Source: Streptomyces rishiriensis (GTDB lineage: Bacteria; Actinomycetota; Actinomycetes; Streptomycetales; Streptomycetaceae). From it: 64,000 bases of DNA. Position 1 is the stretch's first letter, and the number at the start of each line of letters is the position of its first letter. Below, one piece after another: positions 54,607 to 63,315 of this stretch. Position numbers and translations under genes: made by a program. The stretch is taken from NCBI RefSeq assembly GCF_003112535.1, contig NZ_BEWA01000007.1:279792-343791 (forward strand), read 5' to 3'. The notes beneath the pieces are model-generated. The model saw only the letters and a program-made list of their open reading frames with translations. It made no database searches and was not told the DNA's origin.

Positions 54607-55257
54607 TCAGGTGTCCAGGCCTGCGTCGCGGGCCACGAGGGCGGCTTGGACGCGGTTGGTGACCTCCAGCGCGGTCAGGATGCGGCTCACGTGGGCCTTG
54701 ACGGTGCTCTCGCGCATGGCGAGACGGGCGGCGATGTCGGCGTTGGTGTCGCCCTGAGCGAGCAGGGCGAGTACGTCGCGTTCGCGGGGGGTGAGCCGCT
54801 CCAGTCGGGCCTGGGCCGCGGTGACCTGGGGTTGGTTGGTGGCGTGGTAGCGGTCGATGAGGCGGCGGGCCGCGGCGGGGTGGAGCATGGCCGAGCCGGC
54901 GGCCACCAAGTGGACGGCGCGCAGTATTTCGGCGGGGTCGGTGTCCTTGAGCAGGAACCCGTCGGCTCCGGCGGCGAGGGCGTCGTAGACGTATTCGTCG
55001 AGGTCGAAGGTGGTCAAGGTGATCACCTTCGGCGGGTGGGGCAGGGCTCGCAGGCGGGCGGTGGCGGCGATGCCGTCCATGCGGGGCATGCGTACGTCGA
55101 CGAGGGCGACGTCGATGCGGTGGGCGGTGGCCTGCTCGATGGCCTGGAGGCCGTCGGCGGCCTGGGCCACCACCTCGATGCCCTGGTCGCCTTCGAGGAG
55201 GTCGGCGAGGCCGAGGCGGACCAGGGCATCGTCGTCGACGATCATGGCGCGGATCAT
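54607..55257 (-). CDS. NarL/FixJ-family response regulator
   Basis: A 216-aa regulator. Receiver residues are complete: IVDDDALVRLGL, phospho-Asp in VALVDVRMPRMDG, Thr in TLTTFDLDEY and Lys in FLLKDTDP. The helix-turn-helix is LTPRERDVLALLAQGDTNAD with STVKAHVSRILTAL. ATG 55257 overlaps the stop of the kinase gene (ATGA); the frame further upstream is only the kinase's shadow. It forms a co-translated pair with the kinase. Confidence 0.92.
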   Translation of the reverse strand: MIRAMIVDDDALVRLGLADLLEGDQGIEVVAQAADGLQAIEQATAHRIDVALVDVRMPRMDGIAATARLRALPHPPKVITLTTFDLDEYVYDALAAGADGFLLKDTDPAEILRAVHLVAAGSAMLHPAAARRLIDRYHATNQPQVTAAQARLERLTPRERDVLALLAQGDTNADIAARLAMRESTVKAHVSRILTALEVTNRVQAALVARDAGLDT

Positions 55258-56456
55258 GTGGGGGTGCCGTTCTGCTCGATGCCGAGGGGATGGGGGATGC
55301 GGGCAGTCACGCGCCACGCGCCCGCGCCGGCCGGTCCGGCGTTCAGGTGGCCGCCGAGGGCGGTGACGCGTTCGCGCAGGCCGACGAGTCCGTAACCGCT
55401 GCCTACGGTGTCCGCGCGGGGAGCGCCAGGAGGGTTGGTGACCTCGACGAGGGTGGCAGGCGGCCGGTAGCCGATGCGTACCGTCACCGGAGCGCCGTCT
55501 GCGTGCTTGCGGGCGTTGGTCAGTGCTTCCTGCACGACGCGGTGCACGGCCAGGCGGTGGGTGGTGGGAGCCTGTTCGGGAAGGCCGTCGGTGGTCAGCT
55601 CGACGTGCTGGCCGGCGGCGCGGGCCTCGTCCGCCAGTTCCCCCACGTCCCTCATCACCGGGGTGAGTGCGGTGTCAGCCGGCGTGGCGTCGGGGTCGCG
55701 CAGCACACCGAGAACGTCGCGGAGATCGGTGAGGGCTTCGACGGACGCTGTGCGCAGCAGACCGAGCCGTTCGACGACCGGTGCGGGCAGCATGTCGCCC
55801 TTCGTGGCCAGCACGCCGGTGTGGAGCGCGATCAGGCTCAGGCGATGGGCCAGGACGTCGTGCATCTCGGCGGCGATACGGGACCGTTCCGCGATGCGGG
55901 CCGCCTCCTCACGCAGCTGCGACTCGACGCGCAGGTGCTCGACGTCGGCTGCCAGTGCCCGGACCAGGCGGCGCCGGCCACCCAGCCACAGCCCGCCGAG
56001 CACGGCCAGCACGGGCAGGAGCAGCGTGGACGCGTAGGACTGCGCCGTCCACAGGGAGGTGGCCCGGTAGCTGAGCAGATTGGCGCCCAGGGCGGCGACG
56101 GCACATCCCACCGCCACCCGCGCCCGACGATCCACGGCCAGGTCGAACAGGGCGACTGCCAGCAGCGGCAGCAACGGCCACCCCCACCACGCCGTGGCCA
56201 CGGTGACCAGCAGCGGCGCGACCGGCCAGCGCAGTCGGGGCACGAGCAGGGCCACTGCGCACACCAGCGCCGCGGTGATGACGGGGGCCAGGTGGCGCCC
56301 GTCGAACGAGATGTCGTTCGACGCGGCGGCCAGTACGCACAACGCCACGAGTGCGCCACGCCCGTAGACCGCCCATCTGCGGCCTTCTCTGCTGCTCACC
56401 TGGCCCATGCTAGGCAGACCGGTGCGCTGTTCGGTCCGGCGGTCGGCGATGTTCAT
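55254..56456 (-). CDS. Sensor histidine kinase (HisKA_3)
   Basis: A 400-aa kinase of the DesK/NarX-like group found all over Streptomyces. About five membrane helices (~30-165) are followed by the phospho-His helix (RSRIAAEMHDVLAHRLSLIA) and the ATPase domain (RVVQEALTNARKHADG; GYGLVGLRERVTALGG). The ATG at 56456 directly abuts an 18-bp palindrome that is probably the pair's own operator. A second ATG is 48 bases inside. The divergent methyltransferase gene shares the promoter gap and is a likely target. Confidence 0.9.
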   Translation of the reverse strand: MNIADRRTEQRTGLPSMGQVSSREGRRWAVYGRGALVALCVLAAASNDISFDGRHLAPVITAALVCAVALLVPRLRWPVAPLLVTVATAWWGWPLLPLLAVALFDLAVDRRARVAVGCAVAALGANLLSYRATSLWTAQSYASTLLLPVLAVLGGLWLGGRRRLVRALAADVEHLRVESQLREEAARIAERSRIAAEMHDVLAHRLSLIALHTGVLATKGDMLPAPVVERLGLLRTASVEALTDLRDVLGVLRDPDATPADTALTPVMRDVGELADEARAAGQHVELTTDGLPEQAPTTHRLAVHRVVQEALTNARKHADGAPVTVRIGYRPPATLVEVTNPPGAPRADTVGSGYGLVGLRERVTALGGHLNAGPAGAGAWRVTARIPHPLGIEQNGTPT

Positions 56457-56474
56457 CCCCTACTTTCGTAGGGG
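56457..56474. promoter_or_regulatory. Palindromic operator CCCCTAC-TTTC-GTAGGGG
   Basis: A perfect 7-bp inverted repeat with a 4-bp centre, placed immediately before the kinase ATG and 57 bp before the divergent methyltransferase start. It fits a binding site for the response regulator encoded by the pair. Confidence 0.65.
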
Positions 56475-56531
56475 CATGCCGTCGCAGAACGGCGGATCCG
56501 ATGTCGGTCGCTGCTTTCTAGCGTCGATTCC

Positions 56532-57263
56532 ATGAACGACTGGACCACCTCCCACGACCGTGTCCTGGCGCAGCGCAATGCCGAAGGCTGGATGTTCCTG
56601 ATCGAGGCAGCCCGTGATCTGCGCACCACGGGTGCCATAGCCCCCAGCGGAAAGGCCCTGGCCCGCGCTCTGACCGATCCCGTACGGGCTCAGGCGCCCC
56701 GCCCGCTGGCGGTCCTGGAGGCCGGTGCCGGCACCGGCGCGGTCACCCGCACCCTGATACCCGACCTGCCCCGAGCCAGCCGCCTGGACCTCGTCGAGGC
56801 GAACCCACGTTTCGCCGCGCGACTGCGCCGTCTCGTCACCACGCATCCAGACCTGGCTGCCAGGCCCGCACAGGTGAACGTGCATCAGACCTACGTCGAG
56901 CAGCTCGACAGCGACCAGAGGTACGACGTGATCGTCTCGGGGCTGCCCCTGACCAACTTCACGCCCGTGCAGGTCGAGCGCATCATGGCCCGCTACATGG
57001 ACCTGCTCCACCCCGGCGGCACGCTGACCTACTTCGCCTACCTCGGCACCCGCAAGGCGCGTGCCCTGACGGCATCGCGAGCCGAAGCCCGACGCCACGC
57101 CGCCGTCGACGACGTCATGGCTGCCTACCAGCGCACCTACGCCACGGGCCGCTGGACGGTATGGGCCAACGTTCCCCCCGCCTACGTCTGGCATCTGCAA
57201 CGCCCCCTCGTCTGCGCGGAGACGGACCAGCTCGAGCAGGAGACAGACCGGGCAAGTCGGTGA
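56532..57263 (+). CDS. SAM-dependent methyltransferase (phospholipid N-methyltransferase-like)
   Basis: A 243-aa class I methyltransferase. Motif I is VLEAGAGTGAVTRTL, then LDLVEANPRFA and YDVIVSGLPLTNF, which with the C-terminal GGTLTYFAYLGTRKAR resembles the PmtA-type enzymes that methylate phosphatidylethanolamine. Activity not proven. TAGCGT lies eight bases before the ATG (possible leaderless start). The TGA overlaps the start of the DedA gene (GTGA), so the two are translated together. A lipid methylase plus a DedA protein points to membrane lipid or envelope work. Confidence 0.8.
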   Translation: MNDWTTSHDRVLAQRNAEGWMFLIEAARDLRTTGAIAPSGKALARALTDPVRAQAPRPLAVLEAGAGTGAVTRTLIPDLPRASRLDLVEANPRFAARLRRLVTTHPDLAARPAQVNVHQTYVEQLDSDQRYDVIVSGLPLTNFTPVQVERIMARYMDLLHPGGTLTYFAYLGTRKARALTASRAEARRHAAVDDVMAAYQRTYATGRWTVWANVPPAYVWHLQRPLVCAETDQLEQETDRASR

Positions 57264-57943
57264 ACGTGCTCTCCGACATCCTCGGCCATATCTCGCCGGT
57301 CGCGGCCTACGCGGTGGTGGCAACCGCGGTCCTGGCGGAGTCGATCCTTCTCGTCGGCGCGTTCATCCCTACGCTCACCCTGCTCCTGACCGCCGGCGCG
57401 CTGGCCCGCACCGGCCACATCAGCCTCCCCCTCGTGATCGCTGCCGCGGCCGGAGCCGTGGTGGTGGGGGACTTCCTCGCCCACCGCACCGGCAGGTTCC
57501 TCGGTGACCGGCTGCGCCAAGGCCCCATGGGCCGTCGGATACCGGGCGCCGCCTGGCACCAGGCCGACACGCTGATGACGCGCCACGGCGGCCGAGCGGT
57601 CTTCCTGGCCCGCTTCCTGCCGGTGGTGCGCACCCTCGCCCCGCACCTCGCGGGCGTCACCCGCCTGCCCTACCGCCGCATCGCCCCGTACAGCGTCGTC
57701 GCCGCCGGTGTGTGGGCCACCGCGGAAGCAGGTGTCGGATACGCCGCCGCGACCTCTCTCCAGCGCGTCCTCACCCTGGGCGGCCCTGCCCTCGCCCTGG
57801 CCGCGCTGATGGTGATCGGGGGCGTGCTGCTGTGGCGAAGGAAGCGCCGTCCGCTGTCTGATGAAGCCCGGGAACCGGCGCCCGAGCCTGGGACAACGCC
57901 CACCGGCCACGTTCAGGCGGGTCTGACAAAGCCGGTGTCGTAG
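57260..57943 (+). CDS. DedA-family membrane protein
   Basis: A 227-aa DedA protein. Family motifs include [33 protein letters not shown] and [20 protein letters not shown] with the conserved Arg residues. DedA proteins flip or transport lipids such as undecaprenyl phosphate. GTG 57260 overlaps the stop of the methyltransferase gene. Its 3' end overlaps that of the leftward LuxR remnant by ~30 bases. Confidence 0.87.
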   Translation: MNVLSDILGHISPVAAYAVVATAVLAESILLVGAFIPTLTLLLTAGALARTGHISLPLVIAAAAGAVVVGDFLAHRTGRFLGDRLRQGPMGRRIPGAAWHQADTLMTRHGGRAVFLARFLPVVRTLAPHLAGVTRLPYRRIAPYSVVAAGVWATAEAGVGYAAATSLQRVLTLGGPALALAALMVIGGVLLWRRKRRPLSDEAREPAPEPGTTPTGHVQAGLTKPVS

Positions 57944-58190
57944 GCGAAGATCACGGCTTGGACCCGGTCCCGGACCCCGATCTTGGTGAGGATGCTGCTC
58001 ACGTGCGACTTGACGGTGGATTCGGCGAGGGAGAAGCGTTCGGCGATCTCGGTGTTGCTCCAGCCGGCCGCGACGGCGGTGAGCACCTCGCGTTCGCGGT
58101 TGGTGAGGCGGCCCAGCTGCCGTTGCCGTTCGGGTGGGAACCCGGCAGACGGCTGCCGAAGGCGTCGATGAGCTTGCGGTGCCGCGAACA
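57913..58190 (-). pseudogene. Response regulator, C-terminal helix-turn-helix fragment
   Basis: Only the LuxR-type output domain remains: [20 protein letters not shown] with [14 protein letters not shown] and the family end [12 protein letters not shown]. Upstream the linker ([14 protein letters not shown]) is in another frame from about 58140, and at ~58190 it meets an IS630 scrap. The receiver domain is gone. Confidence 0.8.
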
Positions 58191-58192
58191 CG

Positions 58193-58270
58193 CTGACCGC
58201 GCTGAAGGCGATCCGCGCCGCCCGGCCCGACGGTGCACCGATCTACGTGATCATGGACAACTTGTCCGCG
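58193..58270 (+). mobile_element. IS630-family transposase scrap
   Basis: Twenty-six codons ([20 protein letters not shown], then MDNLSA) match the last catalytic-Asp region of IS630 transposases, where DNLSAH is typical. Nothing else of the element is visible. It lies exactly between the response-regulator and S1 fragments. Confidence 0.65.
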
Positions 58271-58275
58271 TCTCA

Positions 58276-58590
58276 GCCGAGTTCCTCCAGTTCGACCCAT
58301 GGAACCTGGAGGCCAGACTGTCCTTGCGGGCGACACAGCCGGACCCCTTCCACACATTCGCCGACCGCACCGCGGTGGGGCAGAAACTGCACGGACGGGT
58401 CACCGAACTGATTCCGTTCGGCGTCTTCGTCCAGGTCGCCGACGGGATCGAGGGACTGGTCCACCTGCGAGAGCTCGCATCGGCGCCTGTGGAAAGTCCG
58501 TCAGATGTCGTCCAGGCCGGCGACGAGGTCACGGTCGTCGTCACAGAAATCGACCGGGAGCGACGCAGGCTGGTTCTCTCCCGACGATAA
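58276..58590 (+). pseudogene. S1 RNA-binding domain protein, 3' fragment
   Basis: About 100 codons. A linker (FDPWNLEARLSLRATQPDPF) leads into a complete S1 domain: VGQKLHGRVTELIPFGVFVQ, VADGIEGLVHLREL and VVVTEIDRERRRLVLS. Parent proteins have three or four S1 domains, so most of the gene is missing at the 5' side. No start codon or ribosome site is evident. Confidence 0.7.
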
Positions 58591-58893
58591 AGCTCCTCCG
58601 ACCACTCGTGGCTCCCGCACGTTCCCGCGACGGTCCTCGCACCAGCGTTCCTGAGCATCTGAGCGCCCGCTCGGCGCAAGGAAGACCCCGCTTCAACCCG
58701 GTGGACCCAGGTGTATCGACCACGAGCGTTGTCAACAGTGGGTGGCGGAGGCGTGATCAAGGCTGGAGGCGCGTTATGGGCAAGGGGGAGCCACCGGAGC
58801 CGTGTGGTCGCCCACTGTCTCGTCCGGTGGACACCGCTTCATCGCACGATCTCTCCTCGGAAGGTTCACCTGCACGAGGGCGACTGAGCGCGA
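58591..58893. other. Intergenic, no gene seen
   Basis: About 300 bases after the S1 fragment with no convincing coding frame, hairpin or promoter. Confidence 0.35.
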
Positions 58894-59622
58894 TCAGGCA
58901 TGCGGCGCGCCACCGTCCGCCGCCAGGCGCGTGAGCCACTCACGCAGCAGGCGCTGCTCGGCGTCGCTCAGGACACCGGCGTCGTCGGGGAGAGCGGCGC
59001 GCAGCGCGCGGGCCGCTGCGGCGGGACCGGACTCCGCGGCGGGGACCGCCGGCTCGGCGCGGGTGACGGCCGCGACCATGGACTCGCGCAGGACGGCCAA
59101 CAGCGCCGGATTGCGGCGGTCCGCGGGGGTGGAGTGCCAGGTGGTGACCGCGCCCTGGCCGGTGGCCTGGATGATCTGGGCGGCCAGCTCCTCGTCGACC
59201 CGCAGCCACCCCCCGGCCGCCAGCCGACGCACCCGCCCATGGAGGATCTCCAGGCCCGCGTGGTGTGCTGCGTCCGATCCCCGGCCGGTGGCCCTGTTCA
59301 TCACCGCGAACAACTCGGGGCGACGGACCCCGAACTCGACCACCATGTCCCAGCCGCGGCGCAGCTCCTCCACCGGGTCCTGCGGAGCGGGGTCGAGCTG
59401 CGCGCGCTTTCTCTCCAGGAACTGCGCGTAGCCGTGCTCGGCGACGGCCTCGAGGAGCCCGTCCTTGTCGCCGAAGAGGCGGTAGATCGCCGGCGGCTGC
59501 ACTCCGGCCGCGGCGGCGACCGCTCGGGTGCTCGCCGCGTCGGGGCCGCCGTTCTCCAGCAGCTCGACGGCCGCCTCGACGATGCGGCGCCGAAGGCTGT
59601 CGGTGGAGTCGCGCGTTGCCAC
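58894..59622 (-). CDS. TetR-family regulator
   Basis: A 242-aa TetR regulator. DNA-binding domain: LRRRIVEAAVELLENGGPDA, STRAVAAAAGVQPPAIYRLF, GDKDGLLEAVA. Start at GTG 59622; the open frame to 59712 runs through the promoter and operator. It diverges from the QorB-like gene and a 12-bp inverted repeat with 18-bp spacing lies in the gap, so it most likely represses that gene and itself. Confidence 0.87.
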   Translation of the reverse strand: MATRDSTDSLRRRIVEAAVELLENGGPDAASTRAVAAAAGVQPPAIYRLFGDKDGLLEAVAEHGYAQFLERKRAQLDPAPQDPVEELRRGWDMVVEFGVRRPELFAVMNRATGRGSDAAHHAGLEILHGRVRRLAAGGWLRVDEELAAQIIQATGQGAVTTWHSTPADRRNPALLAVLRESMVAAVTRAEPAVPAAESGPAAAARALRAALPDDAGVLSDAEQRLLREWLTRLAADGGAPHA

Positions 59623-59654
59623 GAACCGATGGTACCAGGGATCTGGTTCCACCG

Positions 59655-59696
59655 GTATTTCCAGTGTTACCGTTGAGATGATTCCACTGGAAATAC
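59655..59696. promoter_or_regulatory. Inverted repeat operator for TetR/QorB
   Basis: GTATTTCCAGTG (59655-59666) and CACTGGAAATAC (59685-59696): perfect 12-bp arms, 18 bp apart, between divergent TetR and QorB-like genes. Confidence 0.7.
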
Positions 59697-59711
59697 TGTC
59701 GGGAGAACCCA

Positions 59712-60572
59712 ATGATCATCGTGACCGGAGCCACCGGAAAGCTCGGCCGCGCCACCGTCGAGCACCTCCTGGACCGTGTCCCCGCCGACCGCGTCGGCGT
59801 CAGCGTCCGCGACCCCCGCAAGGCCAAGGACCTCGCCGACCGCGGCGTACGCGTCCGGCAGGGCAGCTTCGACGACCCCGCCTCGCTCGTGCACTCCTTC
59901 GAGGGCGCCGAACAACTGCTCCTCGTCTCCCTCGACCGCACCGGCCAGGAGTGCGTCACCGGCCACCGCGCCGCCATCGACGCCGCCGTGAAGGCCGGCG
60001 TCGGCCGCATCCTCTACACCAGCCAGATGGGCGCCGCCCACGACTCCCGGTTCCAGGCATGCCGCGACCACGCCCAGACCGAGGACCTGCTGCGCGCCAC
60101 CGGCCTGCCCTGGACCGCGCTGCGCAACGGCTTCTACGCCTCCAGCGCCCTGCAGTTCCTGGAGTCCGCCCGCCACACCGGCGACATCGCCCTCCCCGCC
60201 GACGGCCCTGTCGCCTGGACCGGCCACGACGACCTCGCCGAGGCCACCGCGGTGATACTCGCCGAGGAGGCCCGCTTCGAGGGGTCCACCCCGCCACTCA
60301 CAGGCCCGGCGGCGCTCGACTTCGACACCATCGCCGAGAGCGCGTCCCAGACCACCGGACGGCCCTTCACCCGCACCGTCGTCCCCGACGACGTCTTCCG
60401 GGAGCAGGCCCTGGCGCACGGCGCCCCGGCCCCGATCGCCGACCTGATGCTGAGCATCTTCGCCGCGGCGCGGAATGGCGAGTTCACCGCTGTCGACTCG
60501 ACGCTGGGTGAGCTGATCGGCCGAAAGCCCGCCACCTTCCGTACCCAGTTGGAGCATGCCTGGGCCGAATAG
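59712..60572 (+). CDS. NAD(P)H-binding protein, QorB/NmrA-like quinone oxidoreductase
   Basis: A 286-aa atypical SDR. The cofactor motif is VTGATGKLGRATVEHL and the quinone-reductase-like segment is ILYTSQMGAAHDSRF, with ALRNGFYASS further on. QorB-type enzymes reduce quinones with NADPH; NmrA-like members only sense the redox state. GGGAG is seven bases before the ATG. The TetR gene is divergent and shares an operator. Confidence 0.85.
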   Translation: MIIVTGATGKLGRATVEHLLDRVPADRVGVSVRDPRKAKDLADRGVRVRQGSFDDPASLVHSFEGAEQLLLVSLDRTGQECVTGHRAAIDAAVKAGVGRILYTSQMGAAHDSRFQACRDHAQTEDLLRATGLPWTALRNGFYASSALQFLESARHTGDIALPADGPVAWTGHDDLAEATAVILAEEARFEGSTPPLTGPAALDFDTIAESASQTTGRPFTRTVVPDDVFREQALAHGAPAPIADLMLSIFAAARNGEFTAVDSTLGELIGRKPATFRTQLEHAWAE

Positions 60573-60720
60573 ATCCAGTGGCGCGCACAGACGGCCCCGG
60601 CCTGACTCTCCGCCCACGAAAGGCTCGCCCTCTGTCGCCCGAGGACGTGGATCACCAGATCGGCGGCCTCGGGCACAAATTCAGTCCGCGTCAGATTCCG
60701 CACCATCCCAGAGGTTCCCC

Positions 60721-60820
60721 GTGCCCCACCCCCATGCCCGGCTGACCATCCACGGCAGACGACTCCTCGTCGACCGGGTCCGCGCCGGCAGGCCGATCGC
60801 CCACGTCGCCGAAGAAACCA
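60721..60820 (+). mobile_element. IS481-family transposase, N-terminal scrap
   Basis: The frame VPHPHARLTIHGRRLLVDRV with RAGRPIAHVAEE matches the first ~32 residues of IS481 transposases. After that the frame is unrelated. The element's ends are not visible. It directly precedes the gene at 60858. Confidence 0.7.
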
Positions 60821-60857
60821 GGCGCTCCGTTGCACTCTCGACCGTGAGGACCCTGTA

Positions 60858-61283
60858 ATGACCAGCTCGATCAACCGTCGCTTGCTTGTGGCCGGTGCGA
60901 CCGCCACGGCGCTGCTGACCCTCAGCGTCTTCTGCGGCAGCGCCGACGCGGCAGCCGCCCCCACCACCTCTGCGGCTGCCGCCGCCCCGTGCAGAGACAC
61001 TCTCACCAGCCACAACTTCGCGGTGTACCTCGACAACACCTGCGTCGAGTTCATCTTGGTGGTCTCGGGCATGACCGGGAACACGGTGACCCTGGTGCGA
61101 GGGGCGGCCCATAGCCAGGCCTTCACCGACTTCATTCTTTCGAGCCGACGCAAGAACTTCAGCATTGCGGTGCTTGATTCCCAGAACAGAACGATCAAGC
61201 AGTACAACTTCCGCAATGCGCAGGCCATCCGCTACGGCGGTGGAAGTGTCACGTTCCAATTCCAAGAGATCGTCATATCGTAG
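60858..61283 (+). CDS. Secreted protein of unknown function
   Basis: A 141-aa protein with a clear signal peptide (basic start SSINRR, hydrophobic core, cleavage near ADAAAA). The mature part is beta-rich with a single visible Cys pair. The end (NRTIKQYNFRNAQAIRYGGG, SVTFQFQEIVIS) faintly resembles phage tail-tube or Hcp-like proteins, but I do not claim homology. GAGGAC lies before ATG 60858. Its base composition is a little less GC-rich than its neighbours. Confidence 0.65.
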   Translation: MTSSINRRLLVAGATATALLTLSVFCGSADAAAAPTTSAAAAAPCRDTLTSHNFAVYLDNTCVEFILVVSGMTGNTVTLVRGAAHSQAFTDFILSSRRKNFSIAVLDSQNRTIKQYNFRNAQAIRYGGGSVTFQFQEIVIS

Positions 61284-61479
61284 GACAGTTCGCTGCGAGC
61301 TTTGCTGCGGATCTCCGGCATCGTCCTCAGCTGCAGGGCGAAGTCGCAGTCGAAGTGACCTTGTGAGTGCGCCGGTTGCCGAAGCGTAACGAGTTGTGCC
61401 GGGTGGGCGGCCTGTCCGTCGCCGCCTGCCTGGCCAGGTCGCCCGCTCGTTCCGGCGACGGTCCTCGCACCGGCGTGTG

Positions 61480-61763
61480 TCGCCGTGATGTACGCCGGCC
61501 GGATCGTCGAACTCGCCGACGCGCAGGCGTTCTTCGGCTCCCCCGGCCCCCGCCCCCCGTACAGCCGAGGTCTCCTCCAGGCCCTCCCCGACCGCGCCTT
61601 CTCCCCCATCCCCGGCATGCCCCCGGAACTCGGCGACCTGCCCGACGGCTGCGCCTTCGCCGCCCGCTGCGACCGGGTAACCGAAGCGTGCGTTGCGCTG
61701 CCCGGGATGACGGAGGCTGTCGCATGCCACCACCCGTACGTGCAGGAGGACCTCCGCGCTTGA
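61480..61763 (+). pseudogene. Peptide ABC transporter ATPase (DppD/OppD-like), C-terminal fragment
   Basis: The last ~92 residues of an oligopeptide/dipeptide ATP-binding protein: VMYAGRIVELADAQAFF, YSRGLLQALPDRAF, IPGMPPELGDLPDGCAFAAR and CDRVTEAC, the family's Cys-containing tail. Walker motifs and signature are absent. A strong terminator follows the stop. Confidence 0.8.
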
Positions 61764-61771
61764 ACGGCAGA

Positions 61772-61806
61772 AGGGCTCCCGCAAGTCACGTCCTTGCGGG
61801 AGCCCT
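61772..61806 (+). terminator. Strong stem-loop terminator
   Basis: Perfect 14-bp arms, AGGGCTCCCGCAAG and its complement, around a 7-base loop, nine bases after the ABC ATPase stop. It probably also serves sodF from the other side. Confidence 0.85.
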
Positions 61807-61904
61807 CTGTTGTGCCGCCTGCCAGTGAAGGTTGAGAAGACGATCACGAGCAGGACGTCTGTGGCGACGCGGACGCGGTTACGGCGTCACGGCGCCCCCT
61901 GCGC

Positions 61905-62546
61905 TCACGGCGCGAGCAGCAGGCTGTCGCCGCGTTCCTTGGCCGCGGCGTAACGCCGGGCCACGTCCTGCCAGTTGACGACGGCCCACATCGCGTCGAT
62001 GAAGTCGACCTTCTGGTTCTTGTACTGAAGGTAGAAGGCGTGCTCCCAGGCGTCGAAGACGAGGATCGGCGTCGATCCCTGGCCGACGTTGCCCTGGTGG
62101 TCGTAGACCTGCTCGACGATCAGCCGGCCGCTGAGCGGCTCGTAGGCGAGGACGCCCCAGCCGGAACCCTGCGTCGTCGCGGACGCCTTGGTCAGCTGGG
62201 CCTTGAAGCCGGCGAACGAGCCGAAGGACTCGGCGATCGCGTCCGCGAGGTCGCCGACGCCGTCCGCCGCGAGGGGCTCACCGCCGCCGTCGCCGGTCAT
62301 GTTGTGCCAGTAGATGCTGTGCAGGATGTGGCCGGAGAGGTGGAAGGCCAGGTTCTTCTCCAGGCCGTTGATCGAGCCCCACTGCTCCTTGTCGCGGGCC
62401 TCCGCCAGCTGCTCCAGGGTGTCGTTCGCGCCTTTCACGTACGCCGCGTGGTGCTTGTCGTGGTGCAGCTCGACGATCTGCGGGTTGATGACCGGTTCGA
62501 GCGCCGCGTAGTCGTACGGAAGCTCCGGGAGCGTGTAAACCGCCAT
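61905..62546 (-). CDS. sodF: Iron-type superoxide dismutase SodF
   Basis: A 213-aa Fe/Mn superoxide dismutase. Metal ligands: His in ELHHDKHH (first ligand near residue 26), His in [16 protein letters not shown], and Asp/His in [13 protein letters not shown]. The [12 protein letters not shown] segment and Gln/His positions fit the Fe-type enzymes of Streptomyces. It removes superoxide in the cytoplasm. ATG 62546 is chosen since GGAGG precedes it; the TTG six bases earlier is less likely. In S. coelicolor sodF is repressed by Ni-Nur, and a Nur-box-like site lies just upstream here. Confidence 0.92.
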   Translation of the reverse strand: MAVYTLPELPYDYAALEPVINPQIVELHHDKHHAAYVKGANDTLEQLAEARDKEQWGSINGLEKNLAFHLSGHILHSIYWHNMTGDGGGEPLAADGVGDLADAIAESFGSFAGFKAQLTKASATTQGSGWGVLAYEPLSGRLIVEQVYDHQGNVGQGSTPILVFDAWEHAFYLQYKNQKVDFIDAMWAVVNWQDVARRYAAAKERGDSLLLAP

Positions 62547-62567
62547 GTCCAACGTCCTCCGACGTTA

Positions 62568-62584
62568 TTGCCAGCTATGTGCAA
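62568..62584 (-). promoter_or_regulatory. Nur-box-like operator upstream of sodF
   Basis: TTGCCA-GCTAT-GTGCAA fits the published form tTGCaa-N5-ttGCAa. It lies 22 bases before the sodF ATG. A weaker CTGCAC-N5-CAGCAA follows at about 62585-62601. Confidence 0.55.
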
Positions 62585-62725
62585 CTGCACACTAACAGCA
62601 AGAGAGGTGCTCTGCCGATCAGGCGTTGGTCCTAGGACCATGAGCCGTGTCGCGGTGGGCGCAGGATTCGGCACTTCGAACGGGGCAGCGGGGTGAGCGG
62701 CGGCGCGCAGACGGCTCGTGACGGC

Positions 62726-62800
62726 ATGACAGGGCTGCCGGAACCCCGTGATCTGCTGCGGCGGCACGGGCTGCGCTGCACGACGGGGCGCCTTCAGATA
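62726..62800 (+). pseudogene. Possible Fur-family regulator, N-terminal scrap
   Basis: The first ~25 codons after ATG 62726 (EPRDLLRRHGLRCTTGRLQI) resemble the start of Fur-family proteins, where a long helix precedes the winged helix. The frame then becomes unrelated. Low confidence because the match is short. Confidence 0.3.
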
Positions 62801-62806
62801 GTGGCC

Positions 62807-62926
62807 CACGACGAACAACAGGCCCTGCAGGTACGTCCACACGGCGGGAAATTCGTCCGAGAGCGTGCTCCGCGCCCAGGCCACGGCGATCGCGCCGAGC
62901 ACCGCCCCCACCAGCGAGGCTTCGCC
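62807..62926 (-). pseudogene. UrtC-like urea/branched-chain permease, C-terminal scrap
   Basis: About 40 codons on the minus strand (SLVGAVLGAIAVAWARSTLS, then DEFPAVWTYLQGLLFVV) match the last membrane helices of UrtC/LivM-type ABC permeases. Both ends break off abruptly and it lies between unrelated scraps. Confidence 0.45.
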
Positions 62927-62960
62927 ACCGCCTGAACCACCCCCCTCCCCCTTCCCCACC

Positions 62961-63283
62961 GACCGCTGCTACCCCCAGGCCGCCGCCGGCCTCGGCCCCG
63001 ACCACACCATGGACCGGCTGGTCGGCGCCCGCGAGATCGACGAGCTCGCCGTCCGTCCGGCCGCCCACGGCACGGGCCCGGCCGGCGACCTGCTGGAAGC
63101 GGTCACCGCGGACGCCCCGGACGGCCGCTCATGGCTGCTCGCCTCCGTCCGGTCAGGGCGGGCCATGTCCTTCTACCGCCGCCAGGGCTGGACCCAGGCA
63201 ACCCATCCCCCCACGCCAAGGGCATCGCCGGCTTCCTCGGGCCCCGCCACCCGGCCCGCTCTCCGGCGCCCCAGCCCTTGTAG
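62961..63283 (+). pseudogene. GNAT acetyltransferase, partial and frameshifted
   Basis: Codons from ~62961 give a GNAT core: REIDELAVRPAAHGTGPAGD (acetyl-CoA loop), then SGRAMSFYRRQGW (motif B). Near 63203 the run CCCCCC has probably lost one C: with seven C the frame continues HAKGIAGFLGPRHPAR to a TAG at 63281. The N-terminal third is missing. It may have acetylated a small molecule or protein N-terminus. Confidence 0.65.
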
Positions 63284-63315
63284 ACCGCTGAATCGTCGCG
63301 CCACTCACGAGACGC

